From Rhizopus arrhizus (taxonomy: Eukaryota > Mucoromycota > Mucoromycetes > Mucorales > Rhizopodaceae): a stretch of 64,000 nucleotides of DNA. The position numbers were made by a program, and so were the translations under genes. A model generated the notes under the pieces. The model made no database searches, had not been told where the DNA came from, and worked only from the letters and a program-made list of their open reading frames with translations. Where the stretch lies: positions 372,001 to 436,000 of the forward strand of contig JAKZZE010000012.1 of assembly GCA_024220505.1 (NCBI GenBank), written 5' to 3'. Shown here one piece after another: positions 23,803 through 34,980 of the stretch; position 1 is the stretch's first letter; each line of letters begins with the position of its first letter.

Positions 23803-24840
23803 ATGGGTAAAAATATAAAATAGGAATAGATAATAATTGTAGTAGTTGATAGCCTATGGTTAGATAATAATAGTATTCGAGATGAAATTTCACCAGAAGA
23901 ACAATTTTTGGATACACAACAGCTTTTAGATGATCCTTCCATGTATAATTTGATACCTTCAGAACAAAGCAGTGAAAATAATAATAACTGTAAAAAGTTT
24001 TTATTTTTTATTTATTCTTTTTTTTTCCCACACACCCATCTTTATTCAACTGTTCTTTTTGTATAGTAATGGTTGGTTGTGGACCAGCAACGAGTACGAT
24101 GGAAGGTTTAAGTTATCAACAAAACGTATTTGAACAATTTCCTTCTTACACCACACAACAATATATGCCAGGTAAGGGAGAGAAAGAGGATGATATCGGA
24201 GGAATTAATGATGATCACAGGCTCAATCAATTCAAATCACCGAGCTAGTCTTCCGATCATTTATGACACACATTCATTTTTACCAAACGGCAGTGATGAC
24301 ACACCAAAAGAACAAGAGAGTGTTACTACTCAAGGTAGACGTTACACAGAAGGGTCTTTACCCAAATATGGAACCCACAAACGTCAAAAAGCGGCGGGTG
24401 GCAGACGCAAGTCGACCACGTCCTCAACCGAGCCGATGGATGAACAACGACGTCAATTCTTGGAAAGAAACAGAATAGCCGCACTTAAATGCAGACAAAG
24501 AAAGAAGCAGTGGTTAACCGACTTGCAGCACAGGGTCGAGTTCTTGGCAACAGATAACGAACAACTGCAGAATCAAGCGACCCTGCTTAGAGAAGAAGTG
24601 ATCAATCTCAAGACACTCCTATTGGCTCATAAAGATTGTAAGGTGGCTCAAGCCAATGGAACCACACTGAATACGATTCAGTCCGTTTCATCTTTACAAC
24701 ACACCACCCTCTTGCTTCCTTCTACTTCTACTTCTACTTCTTCTACTTCTACCACAGACACAGTCAATAATGCCTACACACCTTCTCCTAAAAATGCCCT
24801 GACAGGTGAAAATCTCATACAATTTTCTTCTAATATTTAA
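23803..24840 (+). CDS. bZIP transcription factor, ATF/CREB class (Atf1-like)
   Basis: Proposed four exons: 23803-23806 (only ATGG), 23843-23989, 24067-24171 and 24221-24840 (876 nt, 291 aa). The bZIP basic region has RRQFLERNRIAALKCRQRKK (NxxAAxxCR, the ATF/CREB class), followed by a long zipper (about residues 180-225), then a Ser/Thr-rich tail encoded by TCT/ACT repeats. In fungi this class (Atf1/AtfA) works downstream of stress MAP kinases. The first intron would be only 36 nt. If it is not real, translation may start at the ATG at 23941, but the in-frame acidic stretch before it looks coding. The bZIP domain itself is certain. Confidence 0.88.
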
Positions 24841-24966
24841 AATCCATGTTTTTTGATGAATAAAAATAGGATTCGGATTTGTAACTATTTATTTGTTTTT
24901 TGTTTTTTTTTATTATTAATAATAATTTATCTGATAAATAATAAAAGGGGGAGAGGGTATGAAAGA

Positions 24967-25900
24967 TTAGAGGGATATTTTCTTGTTGGAGTGAACAAGG
25001 ACATTTTTTAACTTTTTGGTTAGACTTCTTCTTTTATGATTCAACTTGTTTGTTTCTCTACGAAACAAGGAATTTCTTGTGGGACTTGATTTCAGTTGGT
25101 TTTCAAGAGGAGATTCTACAGAAGTAGGCGTGATGGGTGAGAAAGAAGAAGAGGAAGAGATGATGGATGGGTTGATCGGTGACAGTTCTTCTTCACTTTC
25201 ATCCGAGATGAGCGTGTCCAGGCTGAGATCAACCGTCTTTTCTTCTTTATTGTTTTCGATACTACTCTTATCACTCAAACTACTTGTATTTGAATCGATC
25301 GTGATTGTCAAAGGAAGTTGTCCTTTTATAAAATGAATTTAATATCTCACTTTATTCTCTTTCTTTATTACCTCTTTCTTCTTTCATCATTTCCACTTGT
25401 TCTAAAATCAATTCTTGCTCTTCTTTTTCACTTGTCACAAACTCTGTTTTGATTTCACTTGTCACGGATTCTGTATTGATTTCACTTGTCATCACGGACT
25501 CTGCTTTGATTTCACTTGTCACGGATTCTGTATTGATTTCACTTGTCACGGACTCTGCTTTAATTTCACTTGTCATCACGGACTCTGCTTTGATTTCACT
25601 TGTCAGAAACTCTGCATTGATTTCACTTGTCACAAACTCTGTATTGATCTCACTTGTCACTTCACTTGGTTCATCTTTTACTTCTTCTTCCAACACAACA
25701 GATTCAGGTTCAATCATTTCTTGTTCAATAAGATGTTCCACATGTTCTTCAGTTATCACCAAAGATTGTGGTTCTTCTGTAAACACCAGTGATTCTTCTA
25801 TTGACACTGGTAATTCTTCATCAACCGTGCCATATTTGTAGTGAACATGAATAGGCATCCATAAACGTTCTGTACTCAAAATGGTTTGAATACGAAGCAT
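24967..25900 (-). CDS. acidic repeat-containing protein of unknown function
   Basis: Two exons: 25900-25372 and 25322-24967 (885 nt, 294 aa). N-terminal 75 residues are Glu/Val/Ile-rich. Residues about 82-155 are a tandem array of about eight 9-10-residue units of the form TSEI(N/K)(A/T)E(S/F)V. The C-terminal part, encoded by exon 2, is Ser/Pro-rich (likely phosphorylated) and ends in a basic tail (RRSLTKKLKNVLVHSNKK). No signal peptide or membrane segment is clear. The opposite strand is also open through the repeats because the unit length is a multiple of three. I do not recognise a family. Confidence 0.72.
25437..25665 (-). repeat. in-frame 27/30-bp tandem repeats
   Basis: About eight copies of a 27- or 30-bp unit (forward strand core TTTGATTTCACTTGTCA, variants differing at a few bases and by an ATC insertion). 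They encode the TSEI(K/N) units of the acidic protein. Copies differ at a few positions, which suggests ongoing slippage/recombination with drift. Confidence 0.85.
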
Positions 25901-25977
25901 ATTTTTTAAAAAAAGAGAGATAAAGGAAGAAAGTAGGAGACGAAAGAAGATCCTATTTATTTGATTCGTGTTACACA

Positions 25978-26023
<46 letters not shown>

Positions 26024-26773
26024 GTGATTCATCACCGACTTTGTTTACACTCTTCTTGACTTGTTGCAACATGTTCTCAAAGGAATTATAAAATTGTAAA
26101 TATTTTTGTTTCATAAAGAAATCTTGCCTTTTTTAAATAAAAAATGTATTCTTGTGGTCTGATAAACTAAACCAACAGAATAAAGTTGATCCCCCCCTTT
26201 CTTTTATAAAATATTGGCTATTTTTATTATTTCTTTTGTTAATCGGAGAAAGTAGATGAAGAGAGGTGTGATACGAATGAATTTTTTTATTTTTTTATTT
26301 TTAATAATGCATGTCAAGTAACACTTGGAATATGTGTTGATTAAATTTATTTCTTGTCAATAAAACTTACTTTTGTCACTTGATGAAAATAAAGAATAAA
26401 CAGGCTTTTATGTTGCATATTCAAGATAAGCAAAATACAAATGGATTATAAAAACCCTTTTTTTAATTTCGGAATGAATTTAATGTCAGAGTAGATTTAA
26501 CAATAAAATAGAGAGAGAATATTCAATACAAGACATAAACATTACATGTCATTTTTAATATAAACAGTGTCAAGAGTCATCTATCATCACACGTGGCTTT
26601 GTGTCTATCTTCAGGATGAGTCATGGGGTTCAAGTGAATGTGATCAGTTGGTATCATGGACTTTGAATTTACAAGTTCCGTAAATAAAAATGAGTTTGGA
26701 AAAAGGGTGAGGGCTTGTTGGATTCGGTAAACATCCGAAGAGAAGAGATCAAAGGTTTAAAGTCACTATTTAT
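25901..26773. other. intergenic, with a 37-nt A homopolymer
   Basis: The A37 run lies at about 25983-26019, a short way upstream of the acidic-repeat gene. The rest is AT-rich, with no gene seen. Confidence 0.45.
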
Positions 26774-28219
26774 TTAAAGAATAGAAAGTAATCGAATAGA
26801 ATCATTCACTTGAACTTCTTTACAACTGACAATCATCAAACAAACAAAGACAACAAAAAGACAAAGACCAAAGATAGAGCTTGGTGGATGATTTGTATCG
26901 GATGATGACCTCAAACCATCCACAGCAATCAATAAACTAAAGATCAGATTCAATTTCCACAAGATTGTATTGGATGGATGATGGATAAGAATCACAAGGA
27001 TTGGATAACCAAGGAAAGCATAGAGTATAAAGTATACTAGACTCTCTCCATTCCTTTCCAAGAATTCTGCAAATCGAATCTTGAATGTCTTCTTTTCAAT
27101 CATATCCTCTTCATCTTCATTTGTTATATAAATTGATAAATTCGTTTTAAAAGTTGGAACCAGACTTGATTTCAAAAAGATTGAAAACATGACAAAGATT
27201 GTAAAGAGTGGAATAATGTCTGACTCGTTCATCGATTGCCAATATCCCGGAAAAGGAATGAATACACAAAGTAATATCAGTGATCGGATCGATTGAAATG
27301 CATATTGAAAGCAGGAGGTAATCGAATAAAGGTCTTCGTTCAGTTGGCTGGAAATATTTCTATCGTCCCTCACTGGTTTTCGCAAGACGAAATCATTTTG
27401 AATCCTCAGGTGTCTGTTTGTGTAAGCGATGGCAGAAGGCAGACACAAGTCTCCATAGGTTCCAAGAGATACATTTCCATTTCTATAATAAAACGCATCT
27501 GGTGCGATTTTACACTGTCGGAAAGGAAAGCCCAGAAGCAAGCGATAGAGGACGGCTCGAACAGCTTTAGCAGCACTGTAAACAAACGTATGAGGTGCAC
27601 AAAAGAACAACCAAGCACTTCTCATGTACATTTCAATCGTTGGCACAATCGGCTTACGTCCACGCGTACGACAGGCAGCATGTGCTAATTTCAATAATTT
27701 TCGCATGTTTTCCGTCTCCAAGGTCGCATCATTTGCACCAATATTGATCAATACGCCATCTGCTGGTACCTCTGATTCAGCAGTCGGTGCGAGTTCTCTT
27801 GCTTTTCGTAAAAGTTCACTGAAATCAGTCAACTTCAGTCTCTGTTCAGCATCCAGTCCAAGTCGATAACAGTAGAACCAGGCCATTTCGGAGCGAGTGG
27901 CAGCAGTACTGCTTATGTTTATCTTCATGAACCTTTTAATGTCTGTAGTGTTCAAATCTAGCTTGCTTGCCAAACAATTTGTAAAATCAAGTAGCCATCG
28001 GTCCATAACTTCTGTTCTGGCACTTGACCCAATCGCATCTCTCAGCGCATTTGTGTACTCTGTCTCCTCATTGTGTGTGTCTGATGTTGTTGGAGCTTGC
28101 ATTTTTTGTCTTTTCTGAATTGTTAAAAACTCCTCATAGATTCCATAGAGTGCAATATAGAAAAGACTAGAGCCTACTTGTATTAGGAACAGGAGAGCAG
28201 GATTATCAAGTGGGATCAT
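26774..28219 (-). CDS. multi-pass membrane protein of unknown function
   Basis: Single exon, 481 aa, with less AT-biased codon use than neighbouring genes. Predicted membrane segments: about residues 8-28 (N-terminal), 200-230, 308-330, 335-357, 392-415, 420-438 and 450-472. Between segments 1 and 2 there is a soluble, mostly helical region with many Arg/Glu/Ala (DAIGSSARTEVMDRWLLDF; GVLINIGANDATLETENM). A Lys/Glu-rich loop (NEDEEDMIEKKTFKIR) separates the two C-terminal membrane groups. No transporter or enzyme signature was recognised. It may be a lineage-restricted Mucoromycota protein. Confidence 0.72.
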   Translation of the reverse strand: MIPLDNPALLFLIQVGSSLFYIALYGIYEEFLTIQKRQKMQAPTTSDTHNEETEYTNALRDAIGSSARTEVMDRWLLDFTNCLASKLDLNTTDIKRFMKINISSTAATRSEMAWFYCYRLGLDAEQRLKLTDFSELLRKARELAPTAESEVPADGVLINIGANDATLETENMRKLLKLAHAACRTRGRKPIVPTIEMYMRSAWLFFCAPHTFVYSAAKAVRAVLYRLLLGFPFRQCKIAPDAFYYRNGNVSLGTYGDLCLPSAIAYTNRHLRIQNDFVLRKPVRDDRNISSQLNEDLYSITSCFQYAFQSIRSLILLCVFIPFPGYWQSMNESDIIPLFTIFVMFSIFLKSSLVPTFKTNLSIYITNEDEEDMIEKKTFKIRFAEFLERNGESLVYFILYAFLGYPILVILIHHPSNTILWKLNLIFSLLIAVDGLRSSSDTNHPPSSIFGLCLFVVFVCLMIVSCKEVQVNDSIRLLSIL

Positions 28220-29759
28220 TTTGATCTAATGTATTTAAAATGATTGAGTATCTTCATCCAATCTTTTTTCATTTTAATCATTACAAATCTAATGATCGAT
28301 ACCTTGTTTAATTCAAATATGAATCAAGAGGACAGGGAAGGGGTTATTTATATGTCGACAAGACCTCTGTTTGTGCTTTTCATGAAGGTTCAAAGGATAA
28401 AAATAGATGGCTCAAGCACAACCCTTAGCCATATTTGACATATCAAGGTTCATTATCCTATTTAAAAAAAGGTTTTAAGGCTGTGAGCCTGCTCTGTTTA
28501 CAAACACATTCTAAAAATAGTATGAAAACAGTAGTGAAATGACAGAGAATATTCATTGTCATTAAACAAGTTGTAATCATCAGTCTGTTAAATGAACCTA
28601 TGCTTACCACAATGTAGCCCTGTAGTATACTAATTAAAAAAAAAAGGAGGACAATGGTATCGTTTCAGTGACATGCATTCTTCATCACACTCTCTATCTA
28701 TCGCAGTGATATGTTATTTGTTTACCACTGTTCTTATTTGTATCATCTTTATCAGCACATTTACGCAAATAACTTGCCAGATAGGTAAAAATAGTTCAAA
28801 TAATAGCTATCTTCTATAGAAACAAGTTGTATTCATACAACTAATTCTCATGTACGTTTCATTGGGCCCTTGAAGATCTTGAGTAAGCTCTCAACATGAA
28901 CTTATCAAATCATGATACCACTGACAGCAGCTATTCTTGACTATGTTTCTAACAGCTTCTTGATCTAAAATGTTCAGAGTGCTTTTCATTGTATAATCAA
29001 AGCATACAGTGGTCAGTGACAATACATCACTTTGAAGCTGCCCATAGTGATTTCCTTCTTTTGTATACCAATCAAACGTTGTTTTTCCGTGCTGAGGCTC
29101 ATGTAATACACAAACACGGTTATTGCGATCATAACATGAATTCAAAAATCAAACTTCATTTATAATAAATGACTTAATATATCACACCGCAACCCTTCAT
29201 TTAACCCCACTGGTACTCATTTGGCTAACGACACGAAATGTATTGTTATACGTCTTCATACTGCTGTCACAACTGGGTCCAATAGTTCACAACATTAGCA
29301 ATCAAAAAGCTTTATGGTCCTTTGTTTTGTTTGTTCTATTATCAGCCTCACTTGAGCTTTGAGACTTGGCCATCAGTGCCACAATCTCTCGAAAATACAA
29401 TGAAATGGGCTCCGAGAGAAACATTCTACACGTAAAAATTAATGTTACCAGCTTCAACATTAAGAAATTATTTCATTTATCCAACTTGAAAAACACCTGA
29501 TCATTTTGTAAACATAATAACCAGTGTTTAATTTGGGATCCCGTTTTTTTTTTTTTTAATAATCGCGTATGTGCGAGCGTATTGATAAAAAAATAAGAGA
29601 TACAGCTCAGAGGATGATTGTTTTCAAGAAATAGAACTGCAATAATACAAAGGGATTCTCACATGTTTATCATCTTGAAGAAGTTCAACAAAAAGCAAGT
29701 GTTTCAAAGGACTGTTAGTTTGCTGTAAAAGTGTGCTGCGCTCATGATGATAAAAATGC

Positions 29760-29801
<42 letters not shown>

Positions 29802-30475
29802 GCCACGGAACAGAACAGAAGCGATAGTCGGAGCAGAAAAGCTTAAATAAGGTTGTCAAATACAGTTGCACTATTCGGGAACCACAAGCTTTTTGTCGAA
29901 ATTGGCTGTAACAGCATGACCTAACGTTCTGATGTAAGCTTAACGTATGATTATAAAATTGACAGAAAGAGCTCTTCCCTGAGACATACGCCTTGTCCTT
30001 TACTCAGTGTTCTTGACTGTATCACCAACGCACCTATGTTGTTGAAAGGATGCCATTCAGCCTTGTATCGCGGGAGAATTCAAATGGAGGCAATCAGGGT
30101 TAAAAATAAAAGCTTTATAATTCTGTATATTATTCAATATCCACTGATTTGAGCTTTTTAGTGTCTTCCAACAAGTCATATAAAAAACGATTCTAGCTTG
30201 ATTTGTAATACAGCAAAGTGAATTTACAAAGATGAACACTTCATTTTTATTAGAAATAGGCCCCATGTATTTATTCTTTCCTATTATTCCTCCGTCATAT
30301 TGTAACGCTCAAGTGCGTCTATACTCAATCTTCATAACTTATACTTTCGCATGATTTAACATAAAAAAAAAGCTTTTCCAACCAAGAGAGATCCTTTTTA
30401 ATTCAATACAAACTAAAATCGCCTTTTAGTATCTATGTAACTATGAAAGACTATAAAAATCTTTTATTCAATTCC
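28220..30475. other. gene-poor spacer
   Basis: About 2.25 kb. An 84-codon open frame at 28891-29145 (-) has coding-like amino-acid content (contains HEPQHGKTTFDWYTKEGNHY) but no family I can name. A T34 homopolymer lies at about 29767-29800. No other gene seen. Confidence 0.4.
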
Positions 30476-32125
30476 TCAATTTGTTTCCATTTTAATATAG
30501 GGTACAGCACCAAGCAAAGCATCTTTAAATGCCAACAAGTGTGGCAAGCTTTTTGCAAAATTTTTCAAATCGTTACCGTGTTCTGGCCAATCAAGAGCAA
30601 AATGTCGTGTACGCACCCAAACACCGTATGCTAGAGCAGCACTTTCAAAGTAAGCCTTGTTTGCTATCCATAAAAACATTAAATAAGGTAGTAAAAAAAG
30701 GAATGATCATGAAAGATACCAATTGTTCTTATCACAAAGATTCTACTACCAGGAAGCTTTGAGTATTTTTCTTTTGATAGCATTGCTATCCTTTCATATA
30801 CTTCTTCTTCAATCTTGAAATGCTTTTTAGCGTCCTTCTTGTCCTTTGGCCTATTTCCTCCTGAAAAATTGATCAAGCATAAGATATCACGAGTGTTCAC
30901 ATCTGTAATCAAGCCCTTCCACCTCTTCAATTGAGTTTCAGGATGAATTGCGTCCACCCTAGAAAGAAATTGCAGAGTTAAAAGGTCACCTTTGTCACTG
31001 AAAGCAAACTTTTAAGCTCACCATCCAACATCCATCTTTTCCGAGTACGCATTCGTCAAAAAGTTAATTACAGGAATGATTGTCAAAGAGGCAAGTGTTT
31101 TTTCAAGTAAAGGTTTTGTAATAGGGCTTGGGCCAGGAATCATTTGCTTTAAACTGCTAAGGTTATTCACCAGAAAAGACTGGATGGTACAGTGACTTAC
31201 AAGTGCTGTAAAATTCCATCTGCAGAGAGAAAATCATGGTACTTGTCCTTATAGATACTGTCTGAAAGCGACATGTGCTCTCTCAACATCCTATCAATCT
31301 TTATGGGATGCGGTTCGCTTTTTTCAATCAAGTCTAGCATTTTTCGAATCGAAGGAGGGCTGTCGTGATCAGGTAAAACACCAAGGGCTTCTAGCTCATT
31401 AAAAATCTCATTATCAACCAATTCCCTTAATCTATTTCTGACCGCTTTGTTCTCCATATCTAGAATTGAATAGGCTGATAACCTATTCATGTATTCAGTA
31501 TATAAACTTGATTTTTCCTCTTCTTATCATACCAGTCACCATCTAATTGAGCTTTGCTTATATCTTTCAAAGCTTTACTCATCAATTGCTCTGTATGAGG
31601 TCTTTCAGAAAGAGTCAAGTTTCTATTCAACTAATTTTGATTGTTGTTTAAAACGAGATATGAGTTACTACATATTTTCTTGTATCACAAGTTTTACTTT
31701 TTCCAATTTCACAGCAGCATCATAAAAGTATTCTTCACCTGCCTCATCAACCCAGACATCATCTTTCGTCTCTTCCTTCACTTTTTTCCAGTGGTCTGTA
31801 TATTGCTCATAGAACTTTGTACCCGGTTGATTGCGGTTCTTAAAAAAACATCTTGTTTAAACTATTAGGAAAGGAATAAATATGGAAATACCTCAAACTC
31901 TTGTAAAGCGTCGAAAGCCATATCCAACTTATATTTTGCTTTTTCCTTAATCAATATATCAATCAAGTACTTGTAGTCCCTGTCTGTTTCTTCTCTTGAT
32001 TTTCTTGTTTCCTTGACGAAACTAAAGTAGTCCATTTTTTCCGCGTGCAGTTGTTCTTTGAACCAATCATAGTAAGGATGCGTCTGTGGTAACGGCACGC
32101 CTACTTTGGTTCTTCTTTTACTCAT
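30476..32125 (-). CDS. tandem paralogue A, lineage-restricted family with a PD-(D/E)XK-like C-terminus, key acidic residues lost
   Basis: Seven coding exons reconstructed from GT-AG signals with consistent phase, about 439 aa, start MSKRRTKVGV. The upstream half is helical and charged. The C-terminal part (exons 6-7) reads RWKGLITDV, then ILCLINFSGGN, a Lys-rich helix, RIFVIRTI, and FESAALAYGVWVRTRHFALD followed by a terminal helix. The layout (beta hairpin, sheet, helix, sheet) resembles families I associate with a PD-(D/E)XK nuclease-like fold in Mucorales proteins. In its neighbour B the same positions read WDG and MEFAGGN. In A the Asp is Lys and the Glu is Asn, so if the fold is right A is probably non-catalytic. 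Fold and function are inference. Confidence 0.75.
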
Positions 32126-32631
32126 TTTTTCTGGAAAACAATAAAAAAATAGAAAAGAAAAAATAAAATGAAATCTATCCTCGCTGAATTTTAAATACAT
32201 CATCTTTGATTGGCAGTAACCAATGCTAATGATGAGAGCTCGCTGTCAAAAAAGAAGGGTAAGGTTATGTGAATAATATTTTTTTATAATTCCAAATATA
32301 CAATAATGACTATTGTTGACAGAGTAATATACATATCGAGCCTCATAACATTTCTAATACTACTCTACACTTTTACTCTCAAATCATACAAAGACAGTTT
32401 CTCTAATATCTTCATCTGTCGATTGGTATCAGGAACAGATTTGTTTCTGTGGCTGATCTCAAGAACCTTTTCGAGCCTTTATCTTGAGCTACACAATTTG
32501 GATAGATAAATAGGGATAATTTTCGTCAACATCTTTAGGTAATTAAGCACTATCAATATTTTATTTTAAAACCTATCCAACCTTTTTCGTGTTACTTTTT
32601 TAAAATTCAAAAGGTTCCTTTGATGCAAAAA

Positions 32632-34291
32632 TTAAAATAAAAAACCCGAGTGGGGGGGTATTCCTTTCATAATCAAGCTAGGCTTCTTTGTTATCTTTGA
32701 AAAGCTTTCTATAGCTTCAAACAAAGCAAGCCTAAAAGACATGAGTTTGGGCAATTGCTTTGTAAATTCATGTAGTTCGCTTGCATTTTTTGGCCATTCA
32801 AGAACAAAATGCCGAGTTCGAATCAAAACACCGCATTTTATACTCACACTTTCAAAGTAAGCCTTTGATCCTATGTTGAATAAGAAAAATGAACTTAATT
32901 TCTTGGTATTGATATACTACCTATGGTTCTTATCACAAATATTCGAAATTGAGGAGAGCATGTACCGATTTGTTTTGAAAGTCGAGATATGCCGTTATAT
33001 AATTTTAATTCATCGTTGCTCTGCTTTTTATGGTTCATTTCGTCTTTTGGCGTGTTTCCTCCAGCAAATTCCATCAGACAGACTATATCGTCTGTATTCT
33101 TTGTGCAGATGATTCCATCCCACTTTGTTCTGTTTGTTTGATGATGCGTTGGCTCGATCCTAATATAAAGTTGTCAAAGAGGAAAAAGAAAACTTGCTAT
33201 TTTCTTTTACCACTTGACGTCAACGTAACTCAAATAGGCATATATTAAATGATTTATGACTGGAATGATTGACCAAGCAGCGCACGTCCTTTCATCCAGT
33301 AACGTAGACAGAGGATTTGTTTCGGACATCATAAGTCCTAAACTATATGCATCTATTAGCAAAAAAAAAAAAAAAAAAAAAAAGATATCGATCTTACAAA
33401 TGGCGTACAACACCTTCTGCAGCTAGAAAGTCTAAATCTTTTGCATTGAAAAATTCTTCTGGGTAGTCTATCTTTGTTCTTAAGCTTTTATCGATTTCTG
33501 ATGGAGTATGGCCACAGGCTTCAATTAAACAAAGCAACTGTTGATACAAAGCCGTTCCAGTGTATTCTGGTAATTCCTTCATTCGCCTTAATTCGTTATA
33601 GTTTGTAAATTTGCTCTTTAGCATATCTTGAACAGCTTTATGCTCCATATCTAAAATAGAGCATTTTGCTAATCTTTTTCATTTTATATTAAAGGAATTT
33701 GATTTCTTCATTTTCCTCGCCCTTTTTGTACCTGTTATCAGCAAAATTCTCGGCAGATTCTATTATTTTTTCCAATCCACTTTTGCTTATTTGTTCTTTT
33801 TCAACAGACTTGCTTACTGACAACTAAGATACATATTCTTTTTATTAAATGATGTACTCTTTTTTTTTTTTCTTTTTGCTTATGTATAGCTTACGAGCTT
33901 CATGCCAACTACAATAGCTTCAGCATCACGTTTACCCCAGTAAATAGTGTATTTTTTATAAAAGTCAGTACTAGGATCAAGCCGTTCCTGTATTAAAAAC
34001 GTCAATACGCGCTCAACTATCTTAAGTTTGCGAGATAAACAATACATTAAATTCTTTTTGTGCATTTTCTGCAGTATCTATCATATACTTGTATTTCTCC
34101 TTAGATAGTCTGGTCACGATTGATTCAAATTCCTGGTCTGTTTCATATTTTGTCTTTCCTGACTGTTCACAGAAATCAAAATAATTTAACTTTCTTTTCT
34201 CAAGTTGATTGATAATCCATTGATAATAAACATAGCTTTTTGGTATACTTGTCCTTGGTATACTTTTTTTCTTTTCAAGTGTTTCTACCAT
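32632..34291 (-). CDS. tandem paralogue B, lineage-restricted family with a PD-(D/E)XK-like C-terminus, acidic residues kept
   Basis: Seven coding exons, start MVETLEKKKSIPRTSIPKSY, with all six intron positions and phases matching paralogue A. Shared blocks: YYQWIINQL (A: YYDWFKEQL), SILDMEHKAV (A: SILDMENKAV), WSIIPVINHL (A: LTIIPVINFL), FRIFVIRTIG, KAYFES and IRTRHFVLEWP. The putative active-site blocks are KWDGIICT and DIVCLMEFAGGNTPKD. One intron holds a long homopolymer (about 22 T in transcript sense). The two genes lie about 500 bp apart in the same orientation, a simple tandem duplication. It is not recognised outside my general impression of Mucorales-specific families. Confidence 0.75.
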
Positions 34292-34439
34292 AACAACAAG
34301 AAAATAAATAAAAATATTTATTTCACAGACACAGGTAGATATCTGAAAATACGGGTCTTAAATTATTTTTGGCAAGTACAATGGTTCCCAAAACCGATTC
34401 TTACGTCACTCACTTGCTACATGCACCCCAAACACTACA

Positions 34440-34980
34440 TCTTTAAATCTTTTCATTACCGAATTGGAGAGGAACCGAGTACAACCAGAAAGACAATCAA
34501 TGGTTCGAGCAGCTTCGCCATAAAAAGGACAGTTATTATATACCTTTGGTATAAGACTTTAAGTATATCAAAAAAAGCTCCACGAAAGTCGAGTTTACAA
34601 CAAAAGCCATATGAGGTCAATTCCATTAACATTAAAATCGCTGGAATCATAAAAAGTGGTATGATAATAATGATGAAATAGAGCAAACTTAATTTTGAGC
34701 ATTGGTTTTTATAGGTATTTACATTACTATAAAAATAATGTTCAACAATGGTTCTGTTGGGGTTGTACACACACGATCTAAAATGCCAGAAAAGATATCT
34801 GAAATGTCGCGATTATTACCATCTATGCTTGCTTTGATATATAACTGTTTTCAAGTTATAAAAACCACAGCAGACCATATTGATAATATACCTAGCTCTG
34901 TGGCACTTGACCTGTTTGACGGCAGCAGCACTAGCAAATATTTCCCACCTACCTTTTGCTCATTAAACAACTGTCATTAA
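34440..34980 (+). pseudogene. diverged third member (C-terminal part) of the same type of family
   Basis: Reading through a 56-nt GT-AG intron (34659-34714) joins NSINIKIAGIIKSG to IYITIKIMFNNGSVGVVHTR and MSRLLPSMLALIYNCFQVIK. The order (beta strand ending in a Ser-Gly turn, second strand pair, Pro, long amphipathic helix) parallels the ends of paralogues A and B (RIFVIRTI / GVWVRTRHF / LPHLLAFKDALL), though sequence identity is low. The conserved acidic part upstream could not be found in one frame, so it is partial or degenerate. It is on the opposite strand to A and B. Confidence 0.4.

Noticed and set aside
25437..25665. Tandem repeats considered as a CRISPR-like array
   Set aside because: Eukaryotic window, units are contiguous without spacers and encode protein in frame.
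25415..25841. Two + strand open frames across the repeat array
   Set aside because: They exist because the repeat unit is a multiple of three and stop-free in several frames. The minus strand has the start, splice site and non-repetitive coding ends.
34205..34770. Overlapping open frames on both strands upstream of the third family member
   Set aside because: Low-complexity, mutually antisense, no conserved start. Only the spliced + strand C-terminal part resembles the neighbouring family.
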